NCBI GenBank assembly: GCA_963969345.1
Contig: OZ017769.1
Location: 558,001-622,000 of the forward strand
From: Turbatrix aceti
Lineage: Eukaryota > Nematoda > Chromadorea > Rhabditida > Panagrolaimidae
Reading direction: 5' to 3'
DNA: 64,000 nt
Part shown: one piece after another, positions 11,622 through 23,872 of the stretch
How the letters are laid out: each line of letters opens with the position of its first letter
How positions within the stretch are numbered: the first letter of the stretch is position 1
Notes under the pieces: generated by a model
The model's input: only the letters and a program-made list of their open reading frames with translations
Database searches by the model: none
Told to the model about the DNA's origin: nothing
Translations under genes and position numbers: made by a program

Positions 11622-11957
11622 CTGTTTTACGCTCCATCGTCGTGAAAGTGAATGTTGTGCGCGCGGCTATTCACTCGAAGCATCCATAAAAGTTCCGAAA
11701 ATCCTGGAACCTCTGTGACCCAGAAAATGCAAAACTTTTCTTAGAACTTCCAAAAAGCGTGGAACTTTATCACTACTTTCTAAAAAATTGCGCAAAATAT
11801 AATTGTTTTCGTACAATTTCTGTGATTTTCGGAATCTTTAAAATTTTGTGTAATTTTCAGAATAAATTTTGTCAACCGTTTTTAGGACAAAAGTGGATAT
11901 TGCGTTCCTCTAAAATACGTCTGTCAAATACCATATTTATTGACAAAAAGTACTTTA

Positions 11958-12738
11958 CTATTCTTTTTCCCGGTCAGACCGCTTGGTTTCATTTTTTGAG
12001 ACGTCTTTTATACTGTTGGGCATTTTGGCTCGCTTTGATCCAAACCAATCGCGTATTGCGTCGAATGTCGTCCGACGCTTGGGATGTGGTGATTCCTCCC
12101 CTAATGCGACTTTGTGGATTTCCCTGCCTCCGCCATCGTCTGCAGGCACTGCATGCACTGCAGGCACTGCATGCACTGCAGGAACTGCAGGAACTGCAGG
12201 AACTGCAGGCACTGCGGGCACTGCAGGTAACGCAGGCGCTAAAAAACATGTGTTGTTTGTAGGAACAAGTTTATCGTTTTTCATTGCTGTAAAAAGTGTA
12301 TCGCACGCAATTCAACAAATACTTTGCAAAAACTGTTTCACTTTTATCATAAAAACAAACGACGCACCTTTTTTTTCAATCGTTTCCACTGTAAAAACGG
12401 TTTTTTCTGAAAAAATGGATTAGTAACCCAAAAAAACGATTATAAAAACCCTCACTTCTTTTAGTAGGCTTGACAATCGCAGGTTTGCTTTCGGCTTCAA
12501 CTTTTTCGAACACAGTCGGCATCATTGTCTGTCCCTTTGGTGTGAAGTGAGACGGAATGGGTCCGAGGGCCTGGGCGGGGCTCGGGGGTGTGGGCGGTGT
12601 TTTGTTGGGTGACGGCGTGTTGGGTGACGGTGATGGGGTGCTCTTGTTGACAGGCGAGGGTGGAGTTTTCTGTGGTGTCGATGAGGTGGGAGATTGCTGA
12701 GGACTCGGAGTGTTCGGAGATTTCGCAGGGGAAGGCAT
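11958..12738 (-). CDS. Small disordered Pro/Ser-rich protein with Pro-Ala-Val repeats
   Basis: Two exons (12738-12456, 12238-11958) join in phase 1 to 187 residues. No known family was recognised. Residues 1-65 are a Ser-Pro-Thr-rich low-complexity region (MPSPAKSPNTPSP...). Then comes PTVFEKVEAESKPAIVKP, the same block as in the protein at 9928-10639, and an intron at the same phase directly after it. Exon 2 opens with a Pro-Ala-Val minisatellite, followed by a basic tail with KRRTTFDAIRDWFGSKRAK. There is no signal peptide or membrane segment. The shared block and the shared intron position make the two genes relatives that differ in their flanking low-complexity parts. Confidence 0.62.
12141..12232. 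repeat. 9-bp coding minisatellite (Pro-Ala-Val repeats)
   Basis: About ten copies of a TGCAGGCAC/TGCAGGAAC-type unit. On the minus strand they encode Pro-Ala-Val or His-Ala-Val triplets within exon 2 of the disordered protein. Confidence 0.85.
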
Positions 12739-13328
12739 TTTGATAGTTGCTACTAAAGTGATGATCGAGGAAGGTGAAGAGAAGTTCGGAAAATAGTGAA
12801 GTAGAAGGCGATCAAACAATGCTCAATAATAACGTCAACCGGAAAATGTCTCTGACTGACGATCAAACATTGACGTTGGTAGTTGTGCAATATCAACTAA
12901 AATTTGCATTTAAAAAAAAGAAAATGTAGTTTGTGGACTTTAATTTTTTGATAACGATGATGGCACTTTTTTTCGAAATATTTTTATTCCAATTTTCGAT
13001 TTTTTTAAATAAATTTAAAGTGCCAAAAAATATTTTTTTTAAATTTATTTTCAACGAATTAATTTTTTTTTTCAGAATTGTAAATTGTTTTTAATTTTAA
13101 AAAAATTGAAAAAAATGCAGTCCTAAAAATGAACTTTTACTGCAACTTATACCAGATTAGTAATCCTGCAGTACAGAAAAAAAAGATAAAAACAGGATGC
13201 ATGACTCATTCCGTGTCATCCTCTTTCTTTGCGTTTCAAACGACCACATCCCAGAACATGTCTGCATGGCTGTCTTCACTCCGACCCATATTTGTCCGCG
13301 TAAAACACAGCGGCGACCGCAATCGATC
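12739..13328. other. Divergent spacer with promoters
   Basis: The spacer lies between the minus-strand disordered-protein gene and the plus-strand EB-module gene. It holds AT-tract DNA (12900-13110) and an in-frame ATG at 13197 that would extend the EB-module protein by 44 residues. Confidence 0.4.
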
Positions 13329-14505
13329 ATGATTTCCAACCATTTGATGAGATGTCTCGTCTTTCTTCTCCTCGTTGCACTCCTAGCTGCCGAAAAGTGT
13401 CCTTTTTGGGGGGAATTCGACTGTCCTAAAAACTTTGCCTGCGTCCTTGGCACCTGCAAAGATGCCAAGGAACAGCTTCCTCCCACCGAGTGCTCTGAGG
13501 TTGACTGTGGACCGGATGCCATGTGTGTGAAGGATGGACGGTGCCTCGCCTTCGAGGGCCTGCCTTGCGGGAGGAATGCTCTCATCGCCAACAACAGTGC
13601 CAGGGCTGTTGTCAGTGATTGCGGCTGGAAGGGAAAGTGTCTGAATGGACGCTGTGTCAAAGATCGTGAGTTTTTGAAAAATTTTAAAAAACTATTCATG
13701 ATTTTTGGGGAACATTTTTTTGCTGTTATTACTTCCAGACCGCGATTTTATTTACTTTTCACGCATTTTTTGCAGGTTGCTACGAAAATCTCTGCAAGGA
13801 TGAAGAAATCTGCCGTGACGGCACGTGTGTCAAACTCGTAGATTCCTTGTGCTTCTCCCACTTTGACTGCGGCGCCAAGGCTCGATGCATAGCAAACAAA
13901 TGCGCGGCTCCAGACACGCTTGCTTCCTTCACCCCGCCCAGGTGTGATCCCGGTGAAACGTACACCGACCACAAGTGCGAGAAATCAGAGGGCTGTGATC
14001 GTATTGTCTGCAGCGTTGGTGAATCCTGCGTTGAGGGCGTCTGCGTGCCCCTGGCCATAGACTGCAAGACCGATCCTTGTCCTGCGGGAACAATCTGCGG
14101 ATCGAAGAACACCTGCGAGCCTGATCCGTGCCTGGAAAAGCCCTGTCCTCAAGAACACGCTTGTTTTTTGGGGGAGTGCAGACTCATTCAAGGCCTCATC
14201 TGTCGGGATCACTGTGCAGAGCCATTTGAGTGCATAGATGGCAAGTGCGCGAAAAATGGTGAGTTGGATTTGGATTGCGTGTTGTTGGTTCATAACCAAC
14301 ATTCTTTCTTTTAGAATGCCGTAGAAAAGTTTGCCAAATAGGCGAGCGATGTGAAAATGGCATATGTGTTCACATTGAAAACAACTTTTGCTCTCTTGCT
14401 CCGCGTGACTGTGGCCCGGAGTTTGAATGCATCGATGGCAAGTGCAGGGATACGATTTCCAGTTTTACGTCTACGGTTCCTACTGGAAATATTACAATTC
14501 GATAA
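13329..14505 (+). CDS. Secreted cysteine-rich EB-module protein
   Basis: Exons 13329-13665, 13776-14258 and 14315-14505 give 336 residues. A signal peptide (MRCLVFLLLVALLAA) is followed by many short Cys modules of the type C-x-CP/E-x-C-x-G-x-C, e.g. FDCPKNFACVLGTC, DCGPDAMCVKDGRC and KPCPQEHACFLGEC. This spacing fits EB/EGF-like modules, common in nematode extracellular proteins. No membrane segment or protease domain is seen, so the product is probably secreted. Both introns are phase 1, which allows module shuffling. The in-frame ATG at 13197 would bury the signal peptide, so 13329 was chosen. The module family name is a judgement from cysteine spacing. Confidence 0.78.
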
Positions 14506-14542
14506 TTTAATATTTTTTATATTTTTTATGAATATTTTCTTG

Positions 14543-14548
14543 AATAAA
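14543..14548 (+). promoter_or_regulatory. Polyadenylation signal of the EB-module gene
   Basis: AATAAA lies 38 nt after the stop codon. Confidence 0.55.
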
Positions 14549-14807
14549 AAAACGCAAAAAATTTGAATTCAGCAGGCACATAAAATATTTGCCAATGTAC
14601 CTGGTCATAATCAAAGATTGTATATCAAAGATCTAGAAATAATCATTTATTTAGCATTATCCCCGCTTCAACAGCTTCTAAGGGGTATTGCTCATCACAA
14701 TACATGATAACGGCCAATATATACTTTTTTCCAGGGGGAAACATCGGTGAGTGTCTCTCGGGGCGGTCAGTCGGCAATCACCGAAAGAACAGGGTACGTG
14801 TGAGAAC

Positions 14808-17800
14808 TTACGAAATTCGTTTGTAAATTTCGAACGTAATCGGACCCTCAGGGGACGCTTTGAGTATCTTCCAAGCGTCGAGCTGCGTCACGGAAGAAAC
14901 ATCGGTGTCTCCGATGCGTGTGATTTTGTCTCCGATACCAAGACGTCCGTCTCGGGCCGCTTCGCCAACGCCGAAAATCTTCTTGACGACAATTGGTCGG
15001 TCACCGTAACGACTTGCAGCTCCGCCATCCATAGAGAAGCCAACTCCGAGGTCGGTTTTGTTGAGCGTGACCAAAGTTGGTACCGTAGTATGTGTTACCG
15101 TTGCAGGGTCATCTGTGACTGAAAAATTTTGAATGTAAATTATTTCACAATACCGTTGTTGGGTTGTATTGGTTATAACGAACTCACATTGCGGCGTAGC
15201 GTCACGGTAGTCATAGGCCAGTTTCTGGCGACCGATGACAAGCTCCACGATGGGATGTGACTGTTTCATGAGGGTTCGTGCTTCCGTAGAAGTCATCTGA
15301 AAAATTTTATTAAAAAAAAATGTTTTGTTTTTTTAAACCCACCTCAGCAGTGGTACGACCATTGATAAAGAAAATCCTGTCTCCCTTATCCAGTTTGTTG
15401 CTTCGATCCGCGATACTGTCTGTCGTAACGCGTTGGATCTAAAATATTTTTTTTGTAAAAAAACAACAGTTTTGACCTTTCTTACGCTCAAATAGTCGTC
15501 CTTGAACCCATTGCCTACGGCTGCAAGGATGAGCCCAACGCTGCTATCATCGTAGCCTTTTTCCTTTTGCAAAACCACCTTGTAGATCTTGTATTTGTCG
15601 AATTCGGCTCCGAGTCCGGTTTTGATGGCATCGAGCTCCTGGAGAGTGACTGCTGGGCAATAGAGCGGTTGACGTCGGCTCGTTTCGGATGACTCGCTCT
15701 CGGAATCTGACTGATGGGCTATCGACTTGATTCCTGCATAACGAGAGTAGTCAAGGCCCGGATGGTGAATGGCTCCAGATGCCGGCGGCTGGGTAGGTGC
15801 TGTCTGTCGGATGACGTGCACATTCCTAGCCTCCAGACAGATTCCCTCGACCTGTTTCTGGATTGGAGGATTCTGAATCGGAGCTTTGGGTGCCAGATCA
15901 CTCGGAACTTTGGACGCAGAAGACTGAGACGGTGTTGTGGAATCCGTTGACGACGTACTAGACGACCTGAACCTTTCCTCAAACTGCCGGATGTTGGACG
16001 ATGGTTTGGGTGCCGCGGAGGGCGGTGGAGGTGCCGGTCCAGTGGGTGGGGGGCCAGAATGGAGACGGGTGAAGCGCTGCACCAGCTGACTCACGCCCAG
16101 GGGCTTCGGATGCTGGACCACCGGTTCGGAGTCTGCGGCATCCCCACGTTGTTGCTTGATATCCTGCCAACCGGTGCGAATTGGCTGCTGTCTGGGCGCC
16201 TGCTCGGCAGGCTGCTGAGGGGCTACGGGCCGGAGCGTGCCCTTCCAGGGTGCCTGGGCATACGGCGCAGGAGGCGGCGAACTCTCCGGACTTGATTCGT
16301 CTCCTCCGAGAACCAATTCCGCGGTTTGTTCTTCCCTCACGACGGGTGGCGGGGACCGGGCAATCGGTGGCGGGGGTGAATTTTGTTTTCGATCCAGGGT
16401 TGCGTCGTAGTACTGCTGCTTCGCGGAATTGTTGTTGTTATTGTTGTTATTGGCAATCGCGCGGTAAGCTTCAGGCTTTGTTCCGAGTTTTGCAGATGCT
16501 TCGCGCTCGATCTGGGCCATGAGCGAAGAGGGGGGTGAGTGTAGCTTGGATGCTGGCAGACGATCGATTCCAGCACCTCTTCCGCCTCCGGTGTCAAGAC
16601 GCAGGGGGGACAACAGGCCTAGTGTTCGGCTTAAAAGGACCCAATGATTATCCAGCTCTCAAACAAAGCATGCAAATCAGGCAAAAAATGCGTGCAGTGA
16701 CAAAGCAAAAAAAACAACAACATTTGTATACAATTTTTTGATCCCCATTTTTTTTGAAAAAAAACTCACGACTTTGCAACTCGTCGATCCATATCCTCGA
16801 ATCGTGAATCCTTGTTTACGGAATCTAACTTTCGTTCGGAAGCGAAAATACTGACGTAATTTGTTGATTCAGGAAATTCTCCTCCCGATTTACCGTGAAA
16901 ACCACTATCGTCACTGAGAGTCGGTGAATCGTCGTCCTGCCGGGAGCGCAGAGGCTGCGGCTGCTGTGGAGGAACGGAGTCGTGGGCTAGCATGTCTCTA
17001 CCAGGTTGTTGGGATGAAGACGATAGAGGAGCAGTACCTGTAAAGGGAGTGGGGATGTTCTCTGTGTTGTTATCGGGTTACGCTCAAAACAAGCTTGTAA
17101 CGAGAACGACAATTTTGTTTTGTTTTTTTCGCCCGGGGGACAATGGGGAAAAAGGAAGGACAACTAATGAATACAAAGAACGCGAAAATGACTTGGTGTC
17201 TGTCAACAAAGCAAAGCTAAACGATAGTTTGGCCATCCATCCATCGACTCGGTTTGGCTTCGCCGACCTTGGCAAACTGGGTGGAGGGATGCAAGCGCGC
17301 TCGCACTTTTCCATCGACTGACGACCCACTGCGAATAAGCCTGGAAGGAATGGGAGGATGATGGCCGCGCTGGTAGAGTAGGAAGGATGGATCTGTCGTC
17401 TTTGGATACTTTTTTGCAACACACAAGACAAAAAAAGCAAAACTTCATCTCATTTTCATCGGAGGTCCGAGTCAGGTCCGGGGCAACTAACAGTCAAGTA
17501 GTTGGACGCTGGGATGGAAAGAGGGGAAAAGGGGCAAGACTGAGAGAGCCAAACCCTTTTTAAACCGGCTCTTTCTCCTTTTTTGCTGTCAGTCAATCAG
17601 TTCACTCGGTAGCTTTTAGCTTTTTTTTGCAAGGAGGCTGGATGCGTTCTTCCACTTCCTTTTTCCCTCTCAATGGTTCAAGTTTGTCGGGAAAAGGAGA
17701 GGGCTATCGAAAAGTAGCCAGAACCGAAGATAGAATAATCATAAAAGGTGCATTCAAAAAATAGTATTTTTTTGGACATGAAAAGTTTTTATCGTAATTG

Positions 17801-20800
17801 TTCGTCATTTCACAAAAAACAAATTACGTTATTTTTTTGTGTCATGAATCACACTTGGAAAGCCAATCATACTTTGTTTCAATCAAGAAATACAAAAAAA
17901 CAAACCTCGATTTTTATCCTTCGGAGATACAGCTCTTCCAGATTTCGGCTGACGACTGGTCAACGCTGGTGGCGATGCCAGTGATCGTAGACTGAAACGG
18001 AAATAAAAACCCGCACTACCAAATTTTTTTATTCTTGTAAGGGAAGGTGTAAACACGATTGGCACCTGCTGGGAAAAATTCGTTATCTTTGTTTTTTGTT
18101 GCCCGTCCGCATCAGCAGGAGCGCCTTTATTGTATAAATATATCTAGCCCTACGCGTAGGTTTAGGTGATTCAGAACAACTCATTCAGGAATTCCGCTTT
18201 TTTTACGATCCAACATTTACGCGTTTTGTTGAAAGAAAAAAAGAAGATAGAGAATAGGCCAGGTGACACCCATAACTTTATACATACATGGCTTGTATAA
18301 CAACAGCTACGCGCTTTTTCATAATATAAGCAGTCAGTCAGTTGTTGGGAGGTTTGAGATGGACTCTTCCCTTTTTTTGTTCTTTACTGTTCCTTTCTTC
18401 GAATGTTATAAAAGAGAACAATGTAAGGGAGTAAAAGCATAAGTCAAAATCATTGCGCTGTTAAAAGTCATTCTTGGGATCACGTAAAGGGTTAAAACGG
18501 AGTGGATGGGAGTGACAAAATTTGAACAAAAAGTTGCGATGAATATTTGAAGTACATAAACATTAAATTCTACAAGGGTATTTAACTAACAAAAAACGAT
18601 TCACGATGTACAATTTAAAAACAAAACAAAAATTAATTTTTTAAATAACCTAATGTTATTTAAAAAATCTGCCGGATCGTCCGCTATTTACAAAAAGTCC
18701 CATAATTTTAGTAGTCCGGCTTGCGCGCTAATTTTTGTACAAATCCAATTTTTAGAATTCCATGTTTAAAATTCCTTAGATAATCATAAGTTTTCCACTT
18801 TGTGATGCAGTGCAGCGTGATGCGTGCGTGTGTTTGCTTCAGCAATAAGCCCTATCTTAAGCTGCTCTCTATGTGCAAGGTGAAAAAACGTGAATCAGAT
18901 TGTCTTATCACCAATCCAAAAAAAAGCAGGAGAAAAAAATCCACTCACTGTTGTCCTGGAGCAATGACAAGTGGAATTTGGACTGATGCTTTTTGGAACA
19001 ACGCTAGACACTGGGTTTTTGAGCAGCGAGTAACGTCAATGCCATTGACTGTCAGGATACGATCTCCAGCTTTCAAACCACAGCGTTCGGCAATAGAACT
19101 AGGATCGACGTGTTCGACGCGGACTCCAACAACGCTGAAAAAGAGATTATAAAAAAACCTGATGAAAAAAGAAGGAGAAGACAGCCATTGCTAACTTTTT
19201 TTTTCTTTTTGCCTGCGCTCTTCGCTTTCAATTCCAATTCGCAGTCTCAAACTTATTCAACCTCAGTGATGTGAGGTCACTCACTTGTGGTTGATTCCTG
19301 GCAGTGCTCCATCCGTCTTTCTTGACTGTCGACCCCTTCCCAAAAAAATGTTAAAATCGAGTCCAAGGACAACGTGCCTCTCTCTTCCCAACAACCCAAG
19401 TGGCAGTCGTAGGCAGCAGCGACCGTCGCTCACAAAAACAGGATAATCCGTAGTAATGAGTCGTTTGATTTCAACGACCGAACCAAAAACCCAAAACTTT
19501 TTCTCCCTGATTTTTTTGCTTCAATTACTTACCGATGATCCAAGTCAGAAGATTCGATTGCCACGCCGAGTCCCAGCCTTTCCTGCGGCGAATCGCGATT
19601 CATGATTATTCGGACTTTCATGTTGGCAACAAAATCATCACCCACAATGACGGGGTCACTTGCGTACTCGTGCTGGGTTGTCCCGGAGGGGGATAACAGT
19701 GGCAGAAGTGTCTGAAACGATGGGAAAAATAAATAAACATGTTGTGTGAAGTCAAGTGCGTCCTGGTTGTAAACGAGGTGTTTAAACGCAAGTCTCTTAA
19801 TCCCAGTGCCAGAAAAATGGCCTGGGAAATTTTTTTGGTGAAGCATAAACAATTTGAAAAACATTATGGGGGAAACTGAATAACATTAGTACGGTGAATA
19901 AAAGCGTATTGATTGCTTCAAAAATGTATCATTTTTGTTTGGGTTGTGTATGCGATTCACTACTTGTAACAAACTTATACATTTTCCAGTTTATTTACTA
20001 CGGAAAACAAAAAGTAAGTCATACACGAATCGCTACTAATACTCTCCGCTCCCCCTAACATTCATCCATAAAATTATAAGTTTCGCTGACTAAGTCAGTC
20101 AGCAAAGTACTAATGCAGCATCGGTTGATGATTTTTTGTGCGATCCATAACCATAACATAAAGTTACACATGTTACACTTTCAAAGCTATCCTCATAGTG
20201 TCAATGTCAAACATAAAGATTTAGTAGTTTCATTTTTTACGTCTGATATCCGAAAAAAATAAGGTGAATGAGTTTTAAAAGTACTGAATGACAGTTTTTT
20301 CCGGATGACTATACACTTGGGAAAAGAATCCCGTTTTGAATTTTTCATCAAGTGGTTCGTTCACACAGTCACGGATTTCTTTTTCCAAAGAATATTTAAT
20401 GAGCATCATAGCTCTTGAGCGCACTAAAACAATCAAAAATGTCTCTTGAGATATTAAAAAAATCGTAATTTTTTTCTTTTTGAGCTATTTAATATCCACT
20501 GGGCAAGCGGAAAGTATTAATTACATATATCAATTAAGCTAGAAGTTTTTTAAAACTATTGAAATGGTTGATCATGATATTTCATTCGCCTTGAGGTTTT
20601 TGGTAAATAGTGGCTACCTGGTAGCTGTAATGTAATGCATGAGGGTTAGGATTTTAATATATTACATTTAAGATATGATATTTATAAGTATCATAGTCTA
20701 GTCTATCATGTCAGTATAATAAAATATTTATGCTGACATAAACAGTATAATAAAATATTTTACAAATTATATGGGGTTCTAAAGTTCTCAATGACCTTAT

Positions 20801-22014
20801 CACTGGAATATAGCGCAACTATAGATATTACTCCCCACGTTATCCCGTAAACCATGTACATACAACAAGAACAAGTTCACACCAATGCAGAAAACAACTA
20901 ACACGACTTACATGCCTGCTCTCACTGACTAAAATATTCAGAAATCAGTCACCTACATAAAATCCACCCCAAAATATTATAAAAAAAAGATGATATTAAA
21001 ATCAAAATAGTTTTAGTCAACCAAACCAAATCATAATCGGGCAAGTATGAGAATAGGATTATTGTCGTGTCAGCGTGTGATACAACGATAGTAGCACAAT
21101 AGCCCCCTTCCCGCTCCGTGTATGCGATTAACTACGAACCTGTTTAGCATGATGAGTCCGTCTCCGGATGGATTCAAGCATCAAAATCATCGCCGATGGG
21201 GCATCTGTCGAGTACGAGCGCTTTTGTTGAGTCGAGGGATTCTGCCATGGCTTGTGAAGCGATTGGGGCTTTGACTTCGATCGTGCGTTTTGGGGTCGTG
21301 GTTGGCGATGCAACAAGCTGCAGCGACGAGGCGAGGACTCTTCTTCCAGTTCTTCTTCATCATCTTCTTCGTCTTCCTCTTCGTCATCGCCTAGATACCT
21401 ACAGCTTCCAGGAACACTGATAGCCGACGTCGTAGAAGCCTTGGGGAATCCATTGAAATCCATTGATGCAGATCGACCTTTGTTGATGTTGTTGCTGACG
21501 ATGTTGGAACGACGAATGCAAAGCGTAACGTCGTCACGGGCTAAGCGACGGAAAATAGCCAGGGTCTCGGCGTGGGTTTTGTCAGAGAGGTCGATTCCGT
21601 TAACGCTGAGCACTTGGTCACCTGTAAGGCGATTAATTAAGCTTAAAACGACATTTTAAGGCCAGTCGACTCTAATAAGGTGCAAAACAGAATCTGTGTT
21701 TACACCGACAATCCTGTAAAAAAAAGGTATTTGAGCATTTTTTTACCTTTTCGAAGCAGCTTTGACTTAGCCGCCAGGCCGTGCGGAAAAACAGTCTTGA
21801 CGAAGATTCCCATAGGTCCCCTGGGTGAATCAATGCCGCCGACAATGCTGAAACCTAGCGCCAGCCTCCGCGATGCCCGGGTGTCTGATTCTGGGGAAGT
21901 GGTTGTTGCGGGATCACTGCTGTCCCCCCCACTGCTTGTACTCGGCGCACCGGTGGCATGGCGGTAAAGGACAATTGTCTGGATACGAGCTGGCGGTGAG
22001 GTGGCCGCGGTCAT
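14808..22014 (-). CDS. Four-PDZ scaffold protein
   Basis: Ten exons (22014-21747, 21621-21140, 19711-19533, 19134-18949, 17991-17906, 17037-16770, 16629-15486, 15438-15343, 15296-15188, 15118-14808) join to 1042 residues. PDZ1 spans exons 1-2 ([33 protein letters not shown]). PDZ2 spans exons 3-4 ([24 protein letters not shown]). PDZ3 spans exons 7-9 ([23 protein letters not shown]). PDZ4 is in exon 10 ([25 protein letters not shown]). Between PDZ2 and PDZ3 lies a long Pro/Ser/Gln-rich disordered linker with a poly-Asn run; an acidic Glu/Asp run follows PDZ1. Such proteins gather membrane receptors and signalling partners by binding C-terminal peptides. No PAR-3 N-terminal oligomerisation domain is present. 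IL16/PDZD2/MPDZ-like families are possible relatives, but orthology is open. The seventh exon uses a less usual TTTTAAG acceptor. Confidence 0.82.
17038..17905. other. Large intron of the four-PDZ gene
   Basis: 868-nt intron. No nested gene was recognised on either strand. Confidence 0.4.
17992..18948. other. Large intron of the four-PDZ gene
   Basis: 957-nt AT-rich intron containing the 12-bp palindrome CCTACGCGTAGG near 18150. No coding signal was seen. Confidence 0.4.
19712..21139. other. Large AT-rich intron of the four-PDZ gene
   Basis: 1.43-kb intron. It contains a direct repeat of a CAGTATAATAAAATATTT-type unit near 20710-20760. No gene was recognised. Confidence 0.4.
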
Positions 22015-23872
22015 AGCTATAGTGAATAACTAGAGCTAGCGAACTTTTGGGTAAACTAAAAAAATGCAAACTGACAAACATTAAGAATCCCACGATTTAA
22101 TCGGAAGAGCAAAAAAAATCATGACTCCGGCTGGACGTGGTAATTTTACGTTCAGGGAAGAGAGGTTTATAAACCGCCGGGGATTGAGCTGCGCGAGGAA
22201 GGACTACTGCGCAGGGAGGAAGTAGTAGGAATTAAACAAACAAACAATAACAAATCAAAAGAGAAGATGATTCTGTTGCCTGCCGTCTGTTTCAACACCA
22301 AAGCTTTTGAACAAAATCATCCCCGGGGGGATAAATAGTGACCAGTGGGGAGCGTAAAGCCACAAAAGTCACGACAAATATTTAGACGATGACGACCTCC
22401 TGACTTTTTTTCTCTCTCCGGATAAAAACTTGTTGCCTGATTATTCGCGCAGAGCACGTACCCTCCAGCCGGAGGAGACAGGGATACATAGATGATGATG
22501 GACGACCGGAGAGAGGAAAGGCATTATGACGGACGGGGACAACAGAGGACATTCATCCAGCCAGCCGGTCGGCCTTGGTATGACGCCGGCCGGGCAGGGC
22601 AGGGCAGCAGTACTGGGGTAGTGGTGTCAGAAGATGACCATTGTTATGCTATGCCTTTTTCACTACTACCACCACCACCAGCCTCGCGCACAACAAACCT
22701 CCTCTTTTTTTCCTCCGATCCGATCTCTTCTTCCTCATGGATCACTCACCGTGGTTGACTGACTACCGAATGATGGGTTAGGAGGAAGAGAAGAGGCTCA
22801 GCGTCAAATTTAGAGCGGTATACGGCTGCCTTTACACCGTTTCGCCAAATCTGGGCATGATTTTTTTGTTCATTCAACACTCAAAAAGGCAATCTTCATC
22901 ACGCAAGATGGCGCGAAAGCGGTTTGATGTGGGATTTGACGACTAAATCTTCTACTTTGTAAGAAATATTACCAGTGACTGCATCAAAAAAATCAGATGC
23001 TGTGTTTTTTTAGAACTGCGCATGAAATTTGTTCATCTTCGTAAAGGCATACTTTTTTTTATTAATGTTGGCTCTAGATACGATGAAAAATCATTTTTCT
23101 TCATTTTTGAACAACAATACAGTACAATACAACACAGAAGTAAAAATAAAAAACAACAAAGGCGCACACGAGTTTTAAGGATTTTTTTACAAATTACAAA
23201 TTACAAATTTACTAACGACAACAATACGGTGGTATTGCCCTGAACACGTCATCCAGCAGACCTGATGCCTACTTAAAAATTTCGCAAATCACAGCAATTA
23301 AAAACAAAAAATCAAAAAAAACATGTTGTGCAATACATCAATTTTCGAATTTCAAAAATTGTTCCCCAATTTTCGAAGATTTTTAAAGAGTACACTTTTT
23401 TAACAAGTTAAAAAAAATTTGTTCAGTACGACTAGATAACATAAAATTGAGCAGCAAATTTTGAATACTGTTCATCCGGCAACAATTGAAAAAACGAACT
23501 GGTAAATGTTATTTACACTCAAACAGTAAAAAAAATTTCACCGTTTTTTATTATCAAAGTGAAATTGCATGCTATCATGAAATGACCAAATCTAAACACT
23601 TTATCCTGATAAGAAAATTATTTTACGTTCAAAAAAGTTTTTACCAGTTTAATGTTTACTATGCCAAAAAAAATAGTTGTTCAGGAAAAAAGCCAATGAC
23701 AATCATGATAAAAAAAATTGTACACAAAAATACATAATACCGTCATCGAACATGACCCCTGTTTGCAACAACATTTTTTTCGTTCCGCACTCTTTTTTTG
23801 TCGTTGTCGACAACACACTTCTTACATTTTTAACAGCTATTATGTAGTCAAGAATCAGGAAATGCAGTCAGA
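22015..23872. other. Spacer upstream of the four-PDZ gene and downstream of Wnt
   Basis: Holds the presumed promoter of the PDZ gene. The ORF at 22492-22758 has no family signature. The 23000-23800 part is A/T-tract rich with a short ACAAATT direct repeat near 23185-23210. Confidence 0.4.

Larger units (their letters stand above)
10640..11957. other. Spacer filled by nested inverted repeats
   Basis: The spacer between the two related disordered-protein genes holds two adjacent foldback structures (annotated separately), a CG dinucleotide run at about 10906-10920 and no supported gene. Small ORFs here cross the repeat arms and look accidental. Confidence 0.5.

Noticed and set aside
15343..15438. 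Possible one-base deletion in PDZ3 of the four-PDZ protein
   Set aside because: A first count of the exon gave 95 nt. Rechecking against the overlapping reading frame showed 96 nt with an intact INGRTTAE, so the frame is unbroken.
14808..22014. PAR-3 polarity protein
   Set aside because: The gene has four PDZ domains and no N-terminal oligomerisation domain or aPKC-binding region, so PAR-3 is not supported.
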